DNA of 64,000 bases from an uncultured Myxococcales bacterium (GTDB lineage Bacteria > Myxococcota_A > UBA9042): contig CAISBR010000066.1 of the NCBI GenBank assembly GCA_903883645.1, positions 1-64,000 of the forward strand. The letters run 5' to 3'. The position numbers and the translations under genes were made by a program. Positions 44,504-53,197 of the stretch are shown piece by piece; position 1 is the stretch's first letter; every line of letters starts with the position of its first letter. The notes beneath the pieces are model-generated. The model was not told where the DNA came from. It saw only the letters and a list, made by a program, of their open reading frames with translations, and did not search any database.

Positions 44504-45628
44504 GTGAAAACCATTCGAATTGCCATCGCCGGTCTGGGTAACTGCGCAAGTTCGCTCATTCAGGGTATCTCGTACTATCGCAACCACGAGCTCGACGACG
44601 TGGCCGGCCTGATGCACGCCGACATCGGCGGTTATGGCCCGAGCGATATCGAAGTTGTCGCCGTCTTTGACATCGACCGCCGCAAAGTGGGCTTCCCGGT
44701 TGAAGAAGCAATGTTCGCCCAGCCGAACTGTACGACTGTGTTCCATAAAGACATTCCGCCGACCGGCGTGATTGTGCAGATGGGCCCGGTACTCGACGGC
44801 GTCGCCGACCACATGGCGAACTACCCGGATCGTCAGGCCTTCCGCGCGGCCGATGTCGCCTCGGTGGATGTGCCGGCAGTGCTGCGCGAGCGCAAGGTCG
44901 ACGTGCTGGTCAGCTACATGCCCGTGGGCAGCGAGCAGGCCGTGCGCTATTACGCCAACGCGGCGCTCGAAGCCGGTACCGGTTTTGTGAACTGCGTGCC
45001 GGTGTTCATCGCTTCGAATCCCGAATTCGCGGCGAAGTTCACGGCGAAGAAGCTGCCGATCGTGGGCGACGATATCAAGAGCCAGTTTGGCGCGACGATC
45101 TTGCACCGGATGCTCGTGCGCCTGATGGGCGACCGCGGCGTGCAGGTCAAGCGCACCTACCAGTTGAACACTGGCGGCAACACCGACTTCTTGAACATGC
45201 TTGAGCGCACCCGCTTAGAAAGCAAGAAGATTTCGAAGACCGAGTCGGTGCAGTCGCAGCTCGATGTGCGCCTCGACGACGACAACATCCACGTCGGCCC
45301 CTCGGACTACGTGCCATGGCAGAAAGACAACAAGCTCTGCTTCTTGCGCGTGGAGTGGGACGGCTTTGGCGGCGTGCCCATGAACCTCGAAGCGCGTCTG
45401 AGTGTTGAGGATTCGCCCAACTCGGCCGGTGTGGCGGTCGACGCCATTCGCTGCTGCAAGATTGCGCTGGAGCGCGGCATTGGCGGCCCGCTGCACGCGG
45501 TTTCGTCGTACACGATGAAGCACCCGCCCATCCAGATGCGCGATTCCGAGGCCCGTGAGCAACTCGACGCGTTCATCGCCGGCAGCAATCCGCGGCAGCA
45601 TACGCAGGCGGTTGTTCCCGTCGCCTAA
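44504..45628 (+). CDS. ino1: Inositol-3-phosphate synthase
   Basis: A 374-residue myo-inositol-1-phosphate synthase of the short archaeal/actinobacterial type; it converts glucose 6-phosphate to inositol 3-phosphate with NAD. Visible features: IAIAGLGNCASSLIQG (NAD-binding), the GVIVQMGPVLDG segment, SYMPVGSEQAVRYYANAALEAG, VGDDIKSQFGATILHR and NTGGNTDFLNM with the conserved Lys/Asp set of the active site, and the C-terminal MKHPPIQMRD. GTG at 44504 follows GGAGAG. Genes for a CDP-alcohol transferase and a PgpA-like phosphatase lie downstream, suggesting phosphatidylinositol synthesis. Confidence 0.95.
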   Translation: MKTIRIAIAGLGNCASSLIQGISYYRNHELDDVAGLMHADIGGYGPSDIEVVAVFDIDRRKVGFPVEEAMFAQPNCTTVFHKDIPPTGVIVQMGPVLDGVADHMANYPDRQAFRAADVASVDVPAVLRERKVDVLVSYMPVGSEQAVRYYANAALEAGTGFVNCVPVFIASNPEFAAKFTAKKLPIVGDDIKSQFGATILHRMLVRLMGDRGVQVKRTYQLNTGGNTDFLNMLERTRLESKKISKTESVQSQLDVRLDDDNIHVGPSDYVPWQKDNKLCFLRVEWDGFGGVPMNLEARLSVEDSPNSAGVAVDAIRCCKIALERGIGGPLHAVSSYTMKHPPIQMRDSEAREQLDAFIAGSNPRQHTQAVVPVA

Positions 45629-45673
45629 CGGATCGAAAGCCTGGAATTGTGTAGCATACTGAGTCGTCCGCAG

Positions 45674-45712
45674 CGGCCGCAGCGCGTTCCCGGTGGAGCG
45701 CGTTTGCGGCCG
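45674..45712 (+). terminator. GC-rich hairpin after ino1
   Basis: CGGCCGCA at 45674-45681 pairs with TGCGGCCG at 45705-45712, and CGCG at 45683-45686 continues the stem with CGCG at 45699-45702 across a small bulge. It lies 45 nt after the ino1 stop and 75 nt before the RND transporter gene. There is no T-run, so it is a possible terminator or processing stem only. Confidence 0.4.
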
Positions 45713-45787
45713 GCGGCGAAACCCAAAAGGTGGCGGCGCAGCATGAATTCCTTTCAGAAACAATGCGTTAGGGCGCTACGCTGAGAC

Positions 45788-48316
45788 ATGGTTCGAACTC
45801 TTTGGCCATGGTGGGCGGACCAGGTAGCCCGACACGCCGGCAAGCTGGTGGCGGCCGGGCTGGCCTTGCTCGTGCTCGCGCTGCCGTGGGCCGCTCAGTT
45901 ATACGGCAATCTACACACAGACTTGCGCGAGCTGTTGCCTCAGGGCGCGCCCGCTGCGGTGGCTCTCGACGAGCTGGAGCACCGCATCGGCGGCGTGTCT
46001 TCGCTGACGCTCGTGGTGCAGACTGCCGACCCTGAGCAGGGCAAGCGTTACGTCGATGCGCTGGCTACGCAAGTTCGGAAATTGCCTAAAGATCTGGTCG
46101 CTCGGGTCGATGCAGACCTGCGCCAAGAGCGGGCGTTTGCCCAGGCCCACGGGGCGCTCTACGCCAACACCGCCGACTTGCAGGTGATCGCCGACGGACT
46201 GCAGAAGCGTCGCGACGAGGCCCGGCAAAAAGCCAATCCTTTCCACGTTGATATTGACGACAGCCCGCCGCCACCCGCGCCCACCCAGCCCGATGAGCTC
46301 GATGCGGCAGTGGTGCGGCTGAGGGACCAGGCCAAGCAAGCCGAGCCCTTTCCGAGCGGCTATATGGCGAGCGCGGATGGTAAAACCCTGATTGTGCACG
46401 TAAAGCCAGCAGGTGCTGCGGTGGGTCTCGACGCGGCGCAACGGCTGTTTGGCGAGGTCGACGGGATTGTGGTTCGGCTGCGCGCCACTTTCCCTGGTGT
46501 GACGGTGGGTTATACAGGCGAGCTGCGCGGACTCATCGAGGCGCAAGAGCACTTGATGCGCGACATGCTGCACACGACTGTGCTGGTGCTGGTGTCGGTT
46601 GCAGTGGTACTTCTTTTGTATTTCGGGCACTTGCGCAGTCTGCCGCAGCTCATTCTGCCGCTTTTCATCGGCGCGGCGGCCACGTTCGCGATTGCCCGCC
46701 ATGTGATCGTGTATCTGAATCCCAACACAGCGTTTTTGGGCAGTATTATCGCGGGCAACGGCATCAACGCCGGCATCATCTTGCTGGGCCGGTACGACGA
46801 ATTGCGGCGCGGCGGCATGGAGCGGCGGCCGGCTTGGGGGGATGCGCTGGCGAGCACGTGGGTGGGCACGGCTACGGCGAGTGGGGCGGCGGCGCTGGCA
46901 TACGGGGCGTTGGGTACCATGCAATTTCGTGGTTTCAACCAGTTCGGCTTCATTGGCCTGGTGGGAATGGTCGCGTGCTGGGTCTCAACCTATGCGTTCT
47001 TGCCGCCGGTGACCGAGCTGCTCGAGCGCTGGCGGCCCAACCGTTACGGCCGTTGGAGCGAGCCGCTGCGGCTGACGACGTGGCTGGCCGATAGTGTGAC
47101 CGGTCGGCCGAAACTAGCGGTGACCGCAGGGGTATTTCTGGCTGTGGCGGCCGGCGCGGGGGTGTGGCAGTTCGCCCAGGCGCCCATTGAGCACGACCTG
47201 CAAAACCTGGGCAGTGCGCAAGGACGAATCGACGGCGAGGCCTATTGGAGCCGCAAAGTCGATGCAGTTATGCGCAGTTACCAGACGCCGACGGTGGTAC
47301 TGACCGACTCGCCCGAACAGGCGGAGCAGGTCGCCAAGGCAGTACGCGCGGCCAAAGAGGCACAGGGCGCGGCGAGCACGATCGATAACGTTCGAACTCT
47401 GCACGATGTTTTGCCCACCGACCAGACGGCGCGGCTTGCCTTGGTGCAGCGTATTCTCGAGCTGGTCAAGCCGTCGGGCGGTACGGTGGGGCAGATCGAC
47501 AAGAAATTGCTCGAGCGCATCCGGCCCGACCTGCGCGGCGAGGTGCAGAACCTCGTCGAAAAGACCCAGGTTTCGCGGGTTACGGCGGCCGATCTGCCCG
47601 AGCGATGGGGCGCGGCATTTCGCGAGAAAACCAATACGTGTCAAGGATGTATTGCCCTTGTCTATCCGACCCTGGCGACGGATTCGAAGCATGGCGAAGC
47701 CCAAGACGAGCACGCCCGCACCTTGCGCGAAGCGGTGGCCGAGTCGGTGCCGCAGGCGCGCGTGGCCGGTACGCTGGTGCTGATCGCGGATATCAACCGC
47801 GCGATCACGGTCGATGGCCGGGGGGCAACGCTGCTCAGCTTTGTCGCCGTGGCACTTGCTACCCTGCTGATCTTGCGCTCGTTTGGCGCCTCGCTGTGGG
47901 TGCTAGGCTCGCTGGCTATGGGCGTGCTGTGGATGTTCGGTGCCCTGGGTTGGCTGGGCGTCAAGCTCAACTTTGTCAATTTTGCGGCGATGCCGATCAC
48001 CTTTGGTATCGGCGTCGATTACGCGGTCAATTACGTACAGCGTTACCGGCACGACGGCGATGCGAATGCGGCGTTGCGCTCGGTGGGTGGCGCGGTGGCG
48101 CTGTGCTCGGCCACGACCATCTTGGGCTACGCGACGCTCGTGATCGCCGACAATCTGGCGGTGCGCTCGTTCGGCATTGCCGCAGTACTCGGCGAACTTA
48201 CATGTCTTTCTGCCGCGCTGCTGCTGACGCCGGCTGGCTTGGCTTGGCGAGATCGGCGCGCGCAGCGCCAAACCACACCGACCGCGAACCTGGCTGCGGC
48301 GACGGCCAAGGATTAG
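45788..48316 (+). CDS. RND/MMPL family transporter
   Basis: An 842-residue inner-membrane protein with the two-repeat RND/MMPL layout: one helix near the N-terminus, a periplasmic domain (about 40-260), five helices, then the same again. The second repeat has ITFGIGVDYAVNYVQRYRHD, the SSD/MMPL helix-4 motif, and the first has GNGINAGIILLGRYDE. The proton-relay Asp is present in GVDYA. Related proteins export lipids (MmpL, HpnN). It is 160 nt after ino1 and 6 nt before the Gfo/Idh gene, so it may move a lipid made by this locus. Confidence 0.88.
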   Translation: MVRTLWPWWADQVARHAGKLVAAGLALLVLALPWAAQLYGNLHTDLRELLPQGAPAAVALDELEHRIGGVSSLTLVVQTADPEQGKRYVDALATQVRKLPKDLVARVDADLRQERAFAQAHGALYANTADLQVIADGLQKRRDEARQKANPFHVDIDDSPPPPAPTQPDELDAAVVRLRDQAKQAEPFPSGYMASADGKTLIVHVKPAGAAVGLDAAQRLFGEVDGIVVRLRATFPGVTVGYTGELRGLIEAQEHLMRDMLHTTVLVLVSVAVVLLLYFGHLRSLPQLILPLFIGAAATFAIARHVIVYLNPNTAFLGSIIAGNGINAGIILLGRYDELRRGGMERRPAWGDALASTWVGTATASGAAALAYGALGTMQFRGFNQFGFIGLVGMVACWVSTYAFLPPVTELLERWRPNRYGRWSEPLRLTTWLADSVTGRPKLAVTAGVFLAVAAGAGVWQFAQAPIEHDLQNLGSAQGRIDGEAYWSRKVDAVMRSYQTPTVVLTDSPEQAEQVAKAVRAAKEAQGAASTIDNVRTLHDVLPTDQTARLALVQRILELVKPSGGTVGQIDKKLLERIRPDLRGEVQNLVEKTQVSRVTAADLPERWGAAFREKTNTCQGCIALVYPTLATDSKHGEAQDEHARTLREAVAESVPQARVAGTLVLIADINRAITVDGRGATLLSFVAVALATLLILRSFGASLWVLGSLAMGVLWMFGALGWLGVKLNFVNFAAMPITFGIGVDYAVNYVQRYRHDGDANAALRSVGGAVALCSATTILGYATLVIADNLAVRSFGIAAVLGELTCLSAALLLTPAGLAWRDRRAQRQTTPTANLAAATAKD

Positions 48317-48322
48317 TACTCT

Positions 48323-49423
48323 ATGACTACATTGCTTTCTGGTGCCATGCTCGGCTACGGCTGGATCGCTCGCCACGGCCACGCGCCCTATTACCAGCAC
48401 GCTCAAGATGTGAAGATCGTTGCAATTGCCGATCCGACGGCGGCGTGCCGCGAGCGGGCGCAAGCCGACTTCCCCGGCGTTCGGCTGTACGAGGATGCGG
48501 CCTCGCTGCTGGTAGCCGAAAAAGACCTGGATTTCGTCGATATTTGCACGCCGCCGCGCTGGCACGCCGAGTACGCGATTGCTGCGCTCGACCGCGGGCT
48601 CAACGTGCTGTGCGAAAAGCCGCTGGCGACCTCGACCGCCGAGGCCACGGCGATGATCGACGCGGCCCAGCGCAATCACAAAGTGCTTTTGCCTTGCCAT
48701 ACTTACCTGCATGCGCCGGTGGTGCGGGCGGTGCGGCAGCTGCTCGACGACGACCGCATTGGCAAGGTGCACCTGGTTACGCTGCAGACCTTTCGCAACA
48801 CCCACGCCAAGGGGGTCATCGACTGGAAGACCGATTGGCGCCGCGAGTTTCAGTATTCGGGCGGCGGCATTGCCATGGATCACGGCAGCCACACCTTTTA
48901 CCTCGCCTTTGATTGGCTGGGCGCGCTGCCGAGCGCCGTGACGGCACAGATGACGGCGCAGGGCAGCTGGGACACCGAAGACGCTTATTCGTGCACAGTT
49001 AGCTTCCCTGGCGGGCTGCTGGCGATGGCGCATTTGACCTGGACCGCCGGTGTACGGCGCGTGTACTACACCCTGCACGGCGAGCGCGGCGCGATCACGG
49101 TGCAAGACGACGACGTGGAGTTGGCGCTGATGGGGGCGCCGCTCGAAGGCGGCAACGGCGCCGTGCAGTGGACGTACGAGCGCATCGCCTGCCCCTCGGA
49201 TTGGATGGATGCAAGTCATATCGGCTGGTTTGGAGCCCTATTCGCCAAGTTTCAGGCCGCGCTGGCTGCCGGCGAGCCCGTCACGCAAGAGTTGCGCCAC
49301 GCCTGGACCTGCGTGCACCTGATCGAGTCGTCGTACCATTCGGCCCAGGCCGGCAGTGCTTCGCAACCCCTGGTGAGTGTGGCCGCGGTTGTGGACACGG
49401 ACACTGCTGATACAGTCGCCTAG
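48323..49423 (+). CDS. Gfo/Idh/MocA family oxidoreductase
   Basis: A 366-residue NAD(P)-dependent dehydrogenase. The N-terminal Rossmann domain starts GYGWIARHGHAPYY (a slightly altered glycine motif), has IADPTAACR at the end of strand two, CTPPRWHAEYAIAAL, and the catalytic EKPL with Glu98-Lys99. The C-terminal domain has GGGIAMDHGSHTFYLAFDWLG, the usual substrate-binding His region. This family includes inositol 2-dehydrogenases and sugar 3-dehydrogenases. Placement between the inositol synthase and the CDP-alcohol transferase suggests an inositol-type substrate, which is inference. Confidence 0.88.
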   Translation: MTTLLSGAMLGYGWIARHGHAPYYQHAQDVKIVAIADPTAACRERAQADFPGVRLYEDAASLLVAEKDLDFVDICTPPRWHAEYAIAALDRGLNVLCEKPLATSTAEATAMIDAAQRNHKVLLPCHTYLHAPVVRAVRQLLDDDRIGKVHLVTLQTFRNTHAKGVIDWKTDWRREFQYSGGGIAMDHGSHTFYLAFDWLGALPSAVTAQMTAQGSWDTEDAYSCTVSFPGGLLAMAHLTWTAGVRRVYYTLHGERGAITVQDDDVELALMGAPLEGGNGAVQWTYERIACPSDWMDASHIGWFGALFAKFQAALAAGEPVTQELRHAWTCVHLIESSYHSAQAGSASQPLVSVAAVVDTDTADTVA

Positions 49424-49462
49424 CCCCAGCGGCCCGCCGAGCGGTCGGCCACAGGACCTAAC

Positions 49463-50227
49463 ATGTCGGATTGGATGTATCCCGCCATCCCCACGGCCCT
49501 CGTCGTGGTGCTCATCGTCGGCTGGGTGCCGCTGATGCTGCTTGGCAAGACGCCGAGCTACCAGCGCACGGATCAGATTGGCAGCAGTGCGCTCATCGGC
49601 AAGCAAGCTAAAGCGATGCTTTATTGGGGATTTCAGCCCCTCGGTCGCACACTCTTGGCGCTCAAGATCACCCCCGATGTCATCACCTGGAGCTCCGGCG
49701 TCTTTGGCCTCGCCGGCGGTGTGGCGCTGGCCCGCGGGCAGCTGGGTTTGGGCTCAATGCTGTGCTTTGCCTCGTTCGTCGCCGATGCGCTCGACGGCAT
49801 GGTGGCGCGCCTAGCGGGTACCGGCTCGGCTGCGGGCGAAGTGCTCGACGCGATGCTCGACCGCTATGTCGAGTTCTTCTGGTTCGCCGGTGTGATCTAT
49901 TGGTTTCGCAACGACCCTATGCGCTTGGGGCTAACGATCGCCGCGCTCATTGGTGCGTTCATGGTCAGCTATGTGTCGGCCAAGGCCGAAGCGATGCAAG
50001 CCGAAGTGCCGGGCGGTTCGATGCGCCGCGTCGAGCGGGCCGTGTGCATGACGCTGGGGGCTAGCATCGCTTCGTATACTATGCTGTTTTCGTCTTTCTG
50101 GAATGGCCTGGGCATCCCCGCCGATTGGCCGCTGCTGGTCGCCCTGGGCCTTATTGCGGTACTGGGCAACTACAGCACGGCCACCCGCTCGGCGGCGCTG
50201 CGGCGGGTGCTGGCGGGCAAGAAGTAG
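49463..50227 (+). CDS. CDP-alcohol phosphatidyltransferase, possible phosphatidylinositol-phosphate synthase
   Basis: A 254-residue membrane enzyme with about seven hydrophobic segments. The full CDP-alcohol phosphatidyltransferase motif is present: Asp108, Asp111, GMVAR, Gly, Asp129 and Asp133 (D-x2-DG-x2-AR-x8-G-x3-D-x3-D). It joins the phosphatidyl group of CDP-diacylglycerol to an alcohol. With an inositol phosphate synthase upstream and a PgpA-like phosphatase downstream, inositol 3-phosphate is the best candidate acceptor. ATG at 49463. Other acceptors such as glycerol 3-phosphate are possible. GtrA follows 7 nt later. Confidence 0.87.
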   Translation: MSDWMYPAIPTALVVVLIVGWVPLMLLGKTPSYQRTDQIGSSALIGKQAKAMLYWGFQPLGRTLLALKITPDVITWSSGVFGLAGGVALARGQLGLGSMLCFASFVADALDGMVARLAGTGSAAGEVLDAMLDRYVEFFWFAGVIYWFRNDPMRLGLTIAALIGAFMVSYVSAKAEAMQAEVPGGSMRRVERAVCMTLGASIASYTMLFSSFWNGLGIPADWPLLVALGLIAVLGNYSTATRSAALRRVLAGKK

Positions 50228-50234
50228 GCGAAAC

Positions 50235-50636
50235 ATGGCCGATTTTGCCATACCCCGCCTGCTCAAGGCCCAGCTCGGCGCGATTGTCGCCACCGGTGTC
50301 GATTTTTCGGTGATGGTGGCGATTACCAGCGGCCTGACCATGTCGCCCGTCTTGGGCACGGTAGTGGGCGCAAGCTGCGGTGCACTCAGCAATTTCTACA
50401 TGGGCCGCCATTGGATCTTTGCCGCCAGTAGCGGTGACCATGGTGGCCAAGCCCTGCGCTACACCCTGGTCTCGGCCGCCAGCCTGGGCCTCAATGCCCT
50501 GGGCGAGTGGCTCTTGGCCGTACGCCTCGGCATCCCTTACGTTTTGGCGCGCGCGATGATCGCCGTCGCCGTCAGCCTGCTTTGGAACTACCCGCTCCAC
50601 CGGCACTTTGTCTTTGCCGCACCGAGGTCGCCATGA
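50235..50636 (+). CDS. GtrA family membrane protein
   Basis: A 133-residue protein with four membrane helices and the GtrA hallmarks GASCGALSNFYMGRHWIFAAS in the first half and LLWNYPLHRHFVF at the end. GtrA proteins are thought to help move lipid-linked sugars across the membrane or aid their transferases. ATG at 50235, with the next gene overlapping by 4 nt. It belongs to the same transcript as the CDP-alcohol transferase, which argues that it handles a lipid head-group or lipid-linked precursor here. Confidence 0.88.
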   Translation: MADFAIPRLLKAQLGAIVATGVDFSVMVAITSGLTMSPVLGTVVGASCGALSNFYMGRHWIFAASSGDHGGQALRYTLVSAASLGLNALGEWLLAVRLGIPYVLARAMIAVAVSLLWNYPLHRHFVFAAPRSP

Positions 50637-52006
50637 CAGCTCCGATCAATCCTTCGCAACCCAAGAATCAGCAAGTTGTTTTGCGCACTTCGCTGCCGGG
50701 TCCGCTCAGCAAAGCCTTTCGCGACCGCGAAGATGCCCACCTGGCGCCCGGTGCTCAGGCCTACGCTCTAGAAGCTGGGGTGGTGGTCGATCACGCCGAG
50801 AACGCTACGGTGACCGATCTCGACGGCAATACGCTGCTCGATTTTGTAGGCGGCATCGGTGTTTGCGCGATCGGTCACTCGCATCCACGCTGGGTCGCTG
50901 CGGTGCAAAAGCAGGCCGGCAGCGCCGCGATGGGGGCGTATTCAAGCCCCGCGCGTGTCGAATTGCTCGAGCGCATTGCCGCCCATCCGCCCGCGCCCGG
51001 TGTGCACCGTACTCAGGTCTACTCGGGCGGTGCCGAGGCGGTCGAAAGTGCCATGCGCCTAGCGCGCGCCCACACCGGACGCCAAGATTTCATGGCGTTT
51101 TGGGGCGCCTTTCACGGCAAGACGGTGGGGGCCCTGTCGCTGATGGGCTCGACCTGGTCGCGCGGCTTGGGCCCGCTCATGCCCGGCGTGCACCACTCGC
51201 CCTACGCCGATTGCTACCGCTGCCCGCTCAGCACCACCTACCCCGGCTGCGGCCTGGCCTGTGCCGAGCAGCTGCGGCAAAACCTGAAGAATGGCCCGCA
51301 AGTCGCCGCCGTCATCGCCGAGCCAGTTCAAGGCACCGCGGGCAACATCATCCCGCCCGACGACTTTTTGCCCACGGTGGCCAGCATCGCCCGCGACAGC
51401 GGTGCCTTGTTCATTGCCGACGAAATGATCACGGGCTTTGGCCGCACCGGCAAGCGCTGGGGGGTCGAACACAGCGGAACCAAACCGGATATCGTGACCA
51501 TCGGCAAAGCCTTTGGCGGCGGCTTCCCCATCAGCGGCCTTGTCACCACCGACGCGATTTCGATCGCCAAGCCGTGGAGTGCGCCGTCGGGCTCGTCGTC
51601 GAGCTATGGCGGCAACCCCTTGGCCTGTGCCGCCGCCGCGAGCGCGCTGCAGATCATCGACGAAGAGCGCTTGGCCGAAAATGCCGCCGAAGTGGGCGCG
51701 ATTTTACTCAGCGAGATCGAAGACTTCTCCGAGGTGTTTCCGTTCGTGGGCATGGTGTCGGGCCGCGGCCTGATGCTGCGGATCGAGCTGGTGCAAGACA
51801 AGGTGACCAAGGAGCCGCTGCCCAAACCCGTGTGTATGCGCCTGTTTCACATCCTGACCAAGCTGGGGCTGATTACCATGGCCACCTCGCCGCACTTGCG
51901 CCTCCAGCCGCCGCTGACGCTCGACGCCGACACCGCGCGCACCGGCGCCCGCTTACTGCGCCAAGGCTTTGCCGAAATGGCCGCCGGCGGCTGGTGGAAG
52001 CCGTGA
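50633..52006 (+). CDS. Class III aminotransferase (PLP)
   Basis: A 457-residue fold-type I aminotransferase of the GabT/ornithine group. It has DLDGNTLLDFVGGIGVCAIGHSHP, YSGGAEAVESAMRLAR (PLP phosphate site), the IADEMITGFGRTG Asp, and TIGKAFGGGFP with the PLP Lys at 292. There is an extra Cys-rich insert (YRCPLSTTYPGCGLAC) seen in some members. ATG at 50633 overlaps gtrA. In this locus it could act on an oxidised inositol made by the Gfo/Idh enzyme, or be an unrelated omega-aminotransferase; only biochemistry can tell. Confidence 0.9.
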   Translation: MTAPINPSQPKNQQVVLRTSLPGPLSKAFRDREDAHLAPGAQAYALEAGVVVDHAENATVTDLDGNTLLDFVGGIGVCAIGHSHPRWVAAVQKQAGSAAMGAYSSPARVELLERIAAHPPAPGVHRTQVYSGGAEAVESAMRLARAHTGRQDFMAFWGAFHGKTVGALSLMGSTWSRGLGPLMPGVHHSPYADCYRCPLSTTYPGCGLACAEQLRQNLKNGPQVAAVIAEPVQGTAGNIIPPDDFLPTVASIARDSGALFIADEMITGFGRTGKRWGVEHSGTKPDIVTIGKAFGGGFPISGLVTTDAISIAKPWSAPSGSSSSYGGNPLACAAAASALQIIDEERLAENAAEVGAILLSEIEDFSEVFPFVGMVSGRGLMLRIELVQDKVTKEPLPKPVCMRLFHILTKLGLITMATSPHLRLQPPLTLDADTARTGARLLRQGFAEMAAGGWWKP

Positions 52007-52467
52007 GCGAGGCCGCCAAAGACCGCGTGGCGATGACGCTGGCGACTTGGTTTGGTGCGGGCCTCGTGCCACTGGCGCCGGGTACCGCCGGTTCTGCTGT
52101 GGCCGTGCTGCTTTTCTGGCCCCTGCGCGCCCTTGGCCTCGACGTGATGGCCGCGCTCATCATGCTGGTCATCGGCGTGGGCGTGTGGGCCTCGGCGCGG
52201 GTGGTGGCACTGCGCGGCGGCCATGATCCGCAGATCATCGTGATCGACGAAGTGGCCGGCCAGTGGCTCACCTTGCTGGCAGTGCCGGCAGATTGGCGTT
52301 GGTTTTTGGCGGGTTTCGTGGTGTTTCGTCTGGCCGACCAGTTCAAGCCGTGGCCGGCGCGCCAGGCCGAGCGCGAGCTGCCGCCCGCCTGGGGCGTGAT
52401 GATGGACGACGTGCTGGCCGGTGGCTGGGGCGCGGTGGCCCTGTGGCTGGCGCAGCGGTGGATTTAG
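52003..52467 (+). CDS. pgpA: Phosphatidylglycerophosphatase A family, possible PI-phosphate phosphatase
   Basis: A 154-residue membrane phosphatase of the PgpA family. Motifs: LAPGTAGS, DPQIIVIDEVAGQW (metal-binding Asp/Glu), KPWPARQAERELP and GVMMDDVLAG. PgpA removes phosphate from phosphatidylglycerophosphate. A PgpA-like phosphatase also completes phosphatidylinositol synthesis in Bacteroides (reported, from memory), so with inositol phosphate synthase and CDP-alcohol transferase nearby that role is plausible here. GTG start at 52003 overlaps the aminotransferase stop as GTGA. Confidence 0.9.
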   Translation: MSEAAKDRVAMTLATWFGAGLVPLAPGTAGSAVAVLLFWPLRALGLDVMAALIMLVIGVGVWASARVVALRGGHDPQIIVIDEVAGQWLTLLAVPADWRWFLAGFVVFRLADQFKPWPARQAERELPPAWGVMMDDVLAGGWGAVALWLAQRWI

Positions 52468-52498
52468 CAATTTACAAGTTGTTTCAACGAGGTTTTTG

Positions 52499-53194
52499 AT
52501 GTGGCTGCGCCCCGCGATCGCCCTCAGCTTATTCGCGATCCTGAGCGGCGCTGCGCCGGCGTGGGCCGATCGCCTGGTCTGCGATCGCCAAGTCGAAGAT
52601 TTTGCAAACGATACAACGGGTTCGTGGCCCAAGGGCTGGCGCGAGCGCGACGGTCTGACGCCGGCCGAAGCCACGCTCAAGACCCGTGTCGCCGTCGAAA
52701 CTGCTGGTACTTTCAAGGCTATGCGCGTCACGTACGCCAGCAAAGCCATCACCGTGGGCCGGCAAGTTCCGGGCTGGGATCTGCAGCGCTACCCCATCTT
52801 GCAGTGGCGCTGGCAGGCGGTGCGGCTGCCCAAGGGCGGCGACGAGACCCGCTCGGGGCGCAACGATGTGGCCGCGTCGGTGTACGTGTTCTGGAAGGCT
52901 GCGTGGCCGTTTCGCGTGCATAGCCTAAAGTTTACATGGAGTTCAACTCTGCCGGCCGGTACCCACCACGATCGCGGCGCTGGCCACTACCACGTCAAAG
53001 TCGTCGAGAGCGGCTCTGGGCACATGGGCCAATGGCAGACCGCGCAAGTGGATGTGTTTGCCGAGCATTTGTTGCGTTTTGGCGAGAATCTGGGTGAGCC
53101 GATTGGGATCGCCGTCCTGACCGATGGCGACGACACCGAGAGTCCGTCCGAGGCGCTGTACGCCGAGTTTCGTCTGTGCCGCAAGATCCCGTAA
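52499..53194 (+). CDS. DUF3047 exported protein
   Basis: A 231-residue exported protein. Signal peptide ends APAWA. The mature domain starts VEDFANDTTGSWPKGWRER and contains LQWRWQAVRLPKGGDE, DVAASVYVFW, and IAVLTDGDDTESPSEALYAEF, which match DUF3047, a beta-sandwich with the look of a carbohydrate-binding or lectin-type fold. ATG at 52499 follows GAGG. It converges on the pseudouridine synthase gene with a 3-nt gap. Function unknown. Confidence 0.85.
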   Translation: MWLRPAIALSLFAILSGAAPAWADRLVCDRQVEDFANDTTGSWPKGWRERDGLTPAEATLKTRVAVETAGTFKAMRVTYASKAITVGRQVPGWDLQRYPILQWRWQAVRLPKGGDETRSGRNDVAASVYVFWKAAWPFRVHSLKFTWSSTLPAGTHHDRGAGHYHVKVVESGSGHMGQWQTAQVDVFAEHLLRFGENLGEPIGIAVLTDGDDTESPSEALYAEFRLCRKIP

Positions 53195-53197
53195 AAA

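Noticed and set aside
45788..45800. GGTTCGAAC as a T-loop of a tRNA gene.
   Set aside because: It is the start of the RND transporter coding frame; no acceptor stem or anticodon arm surrounds it.
47903..49219. 438-codon minus-strand frame across the RND and Gfo/Idh genes.
   Set aside because: It spans two well-supported plus-strand genes and its product shows no domain.
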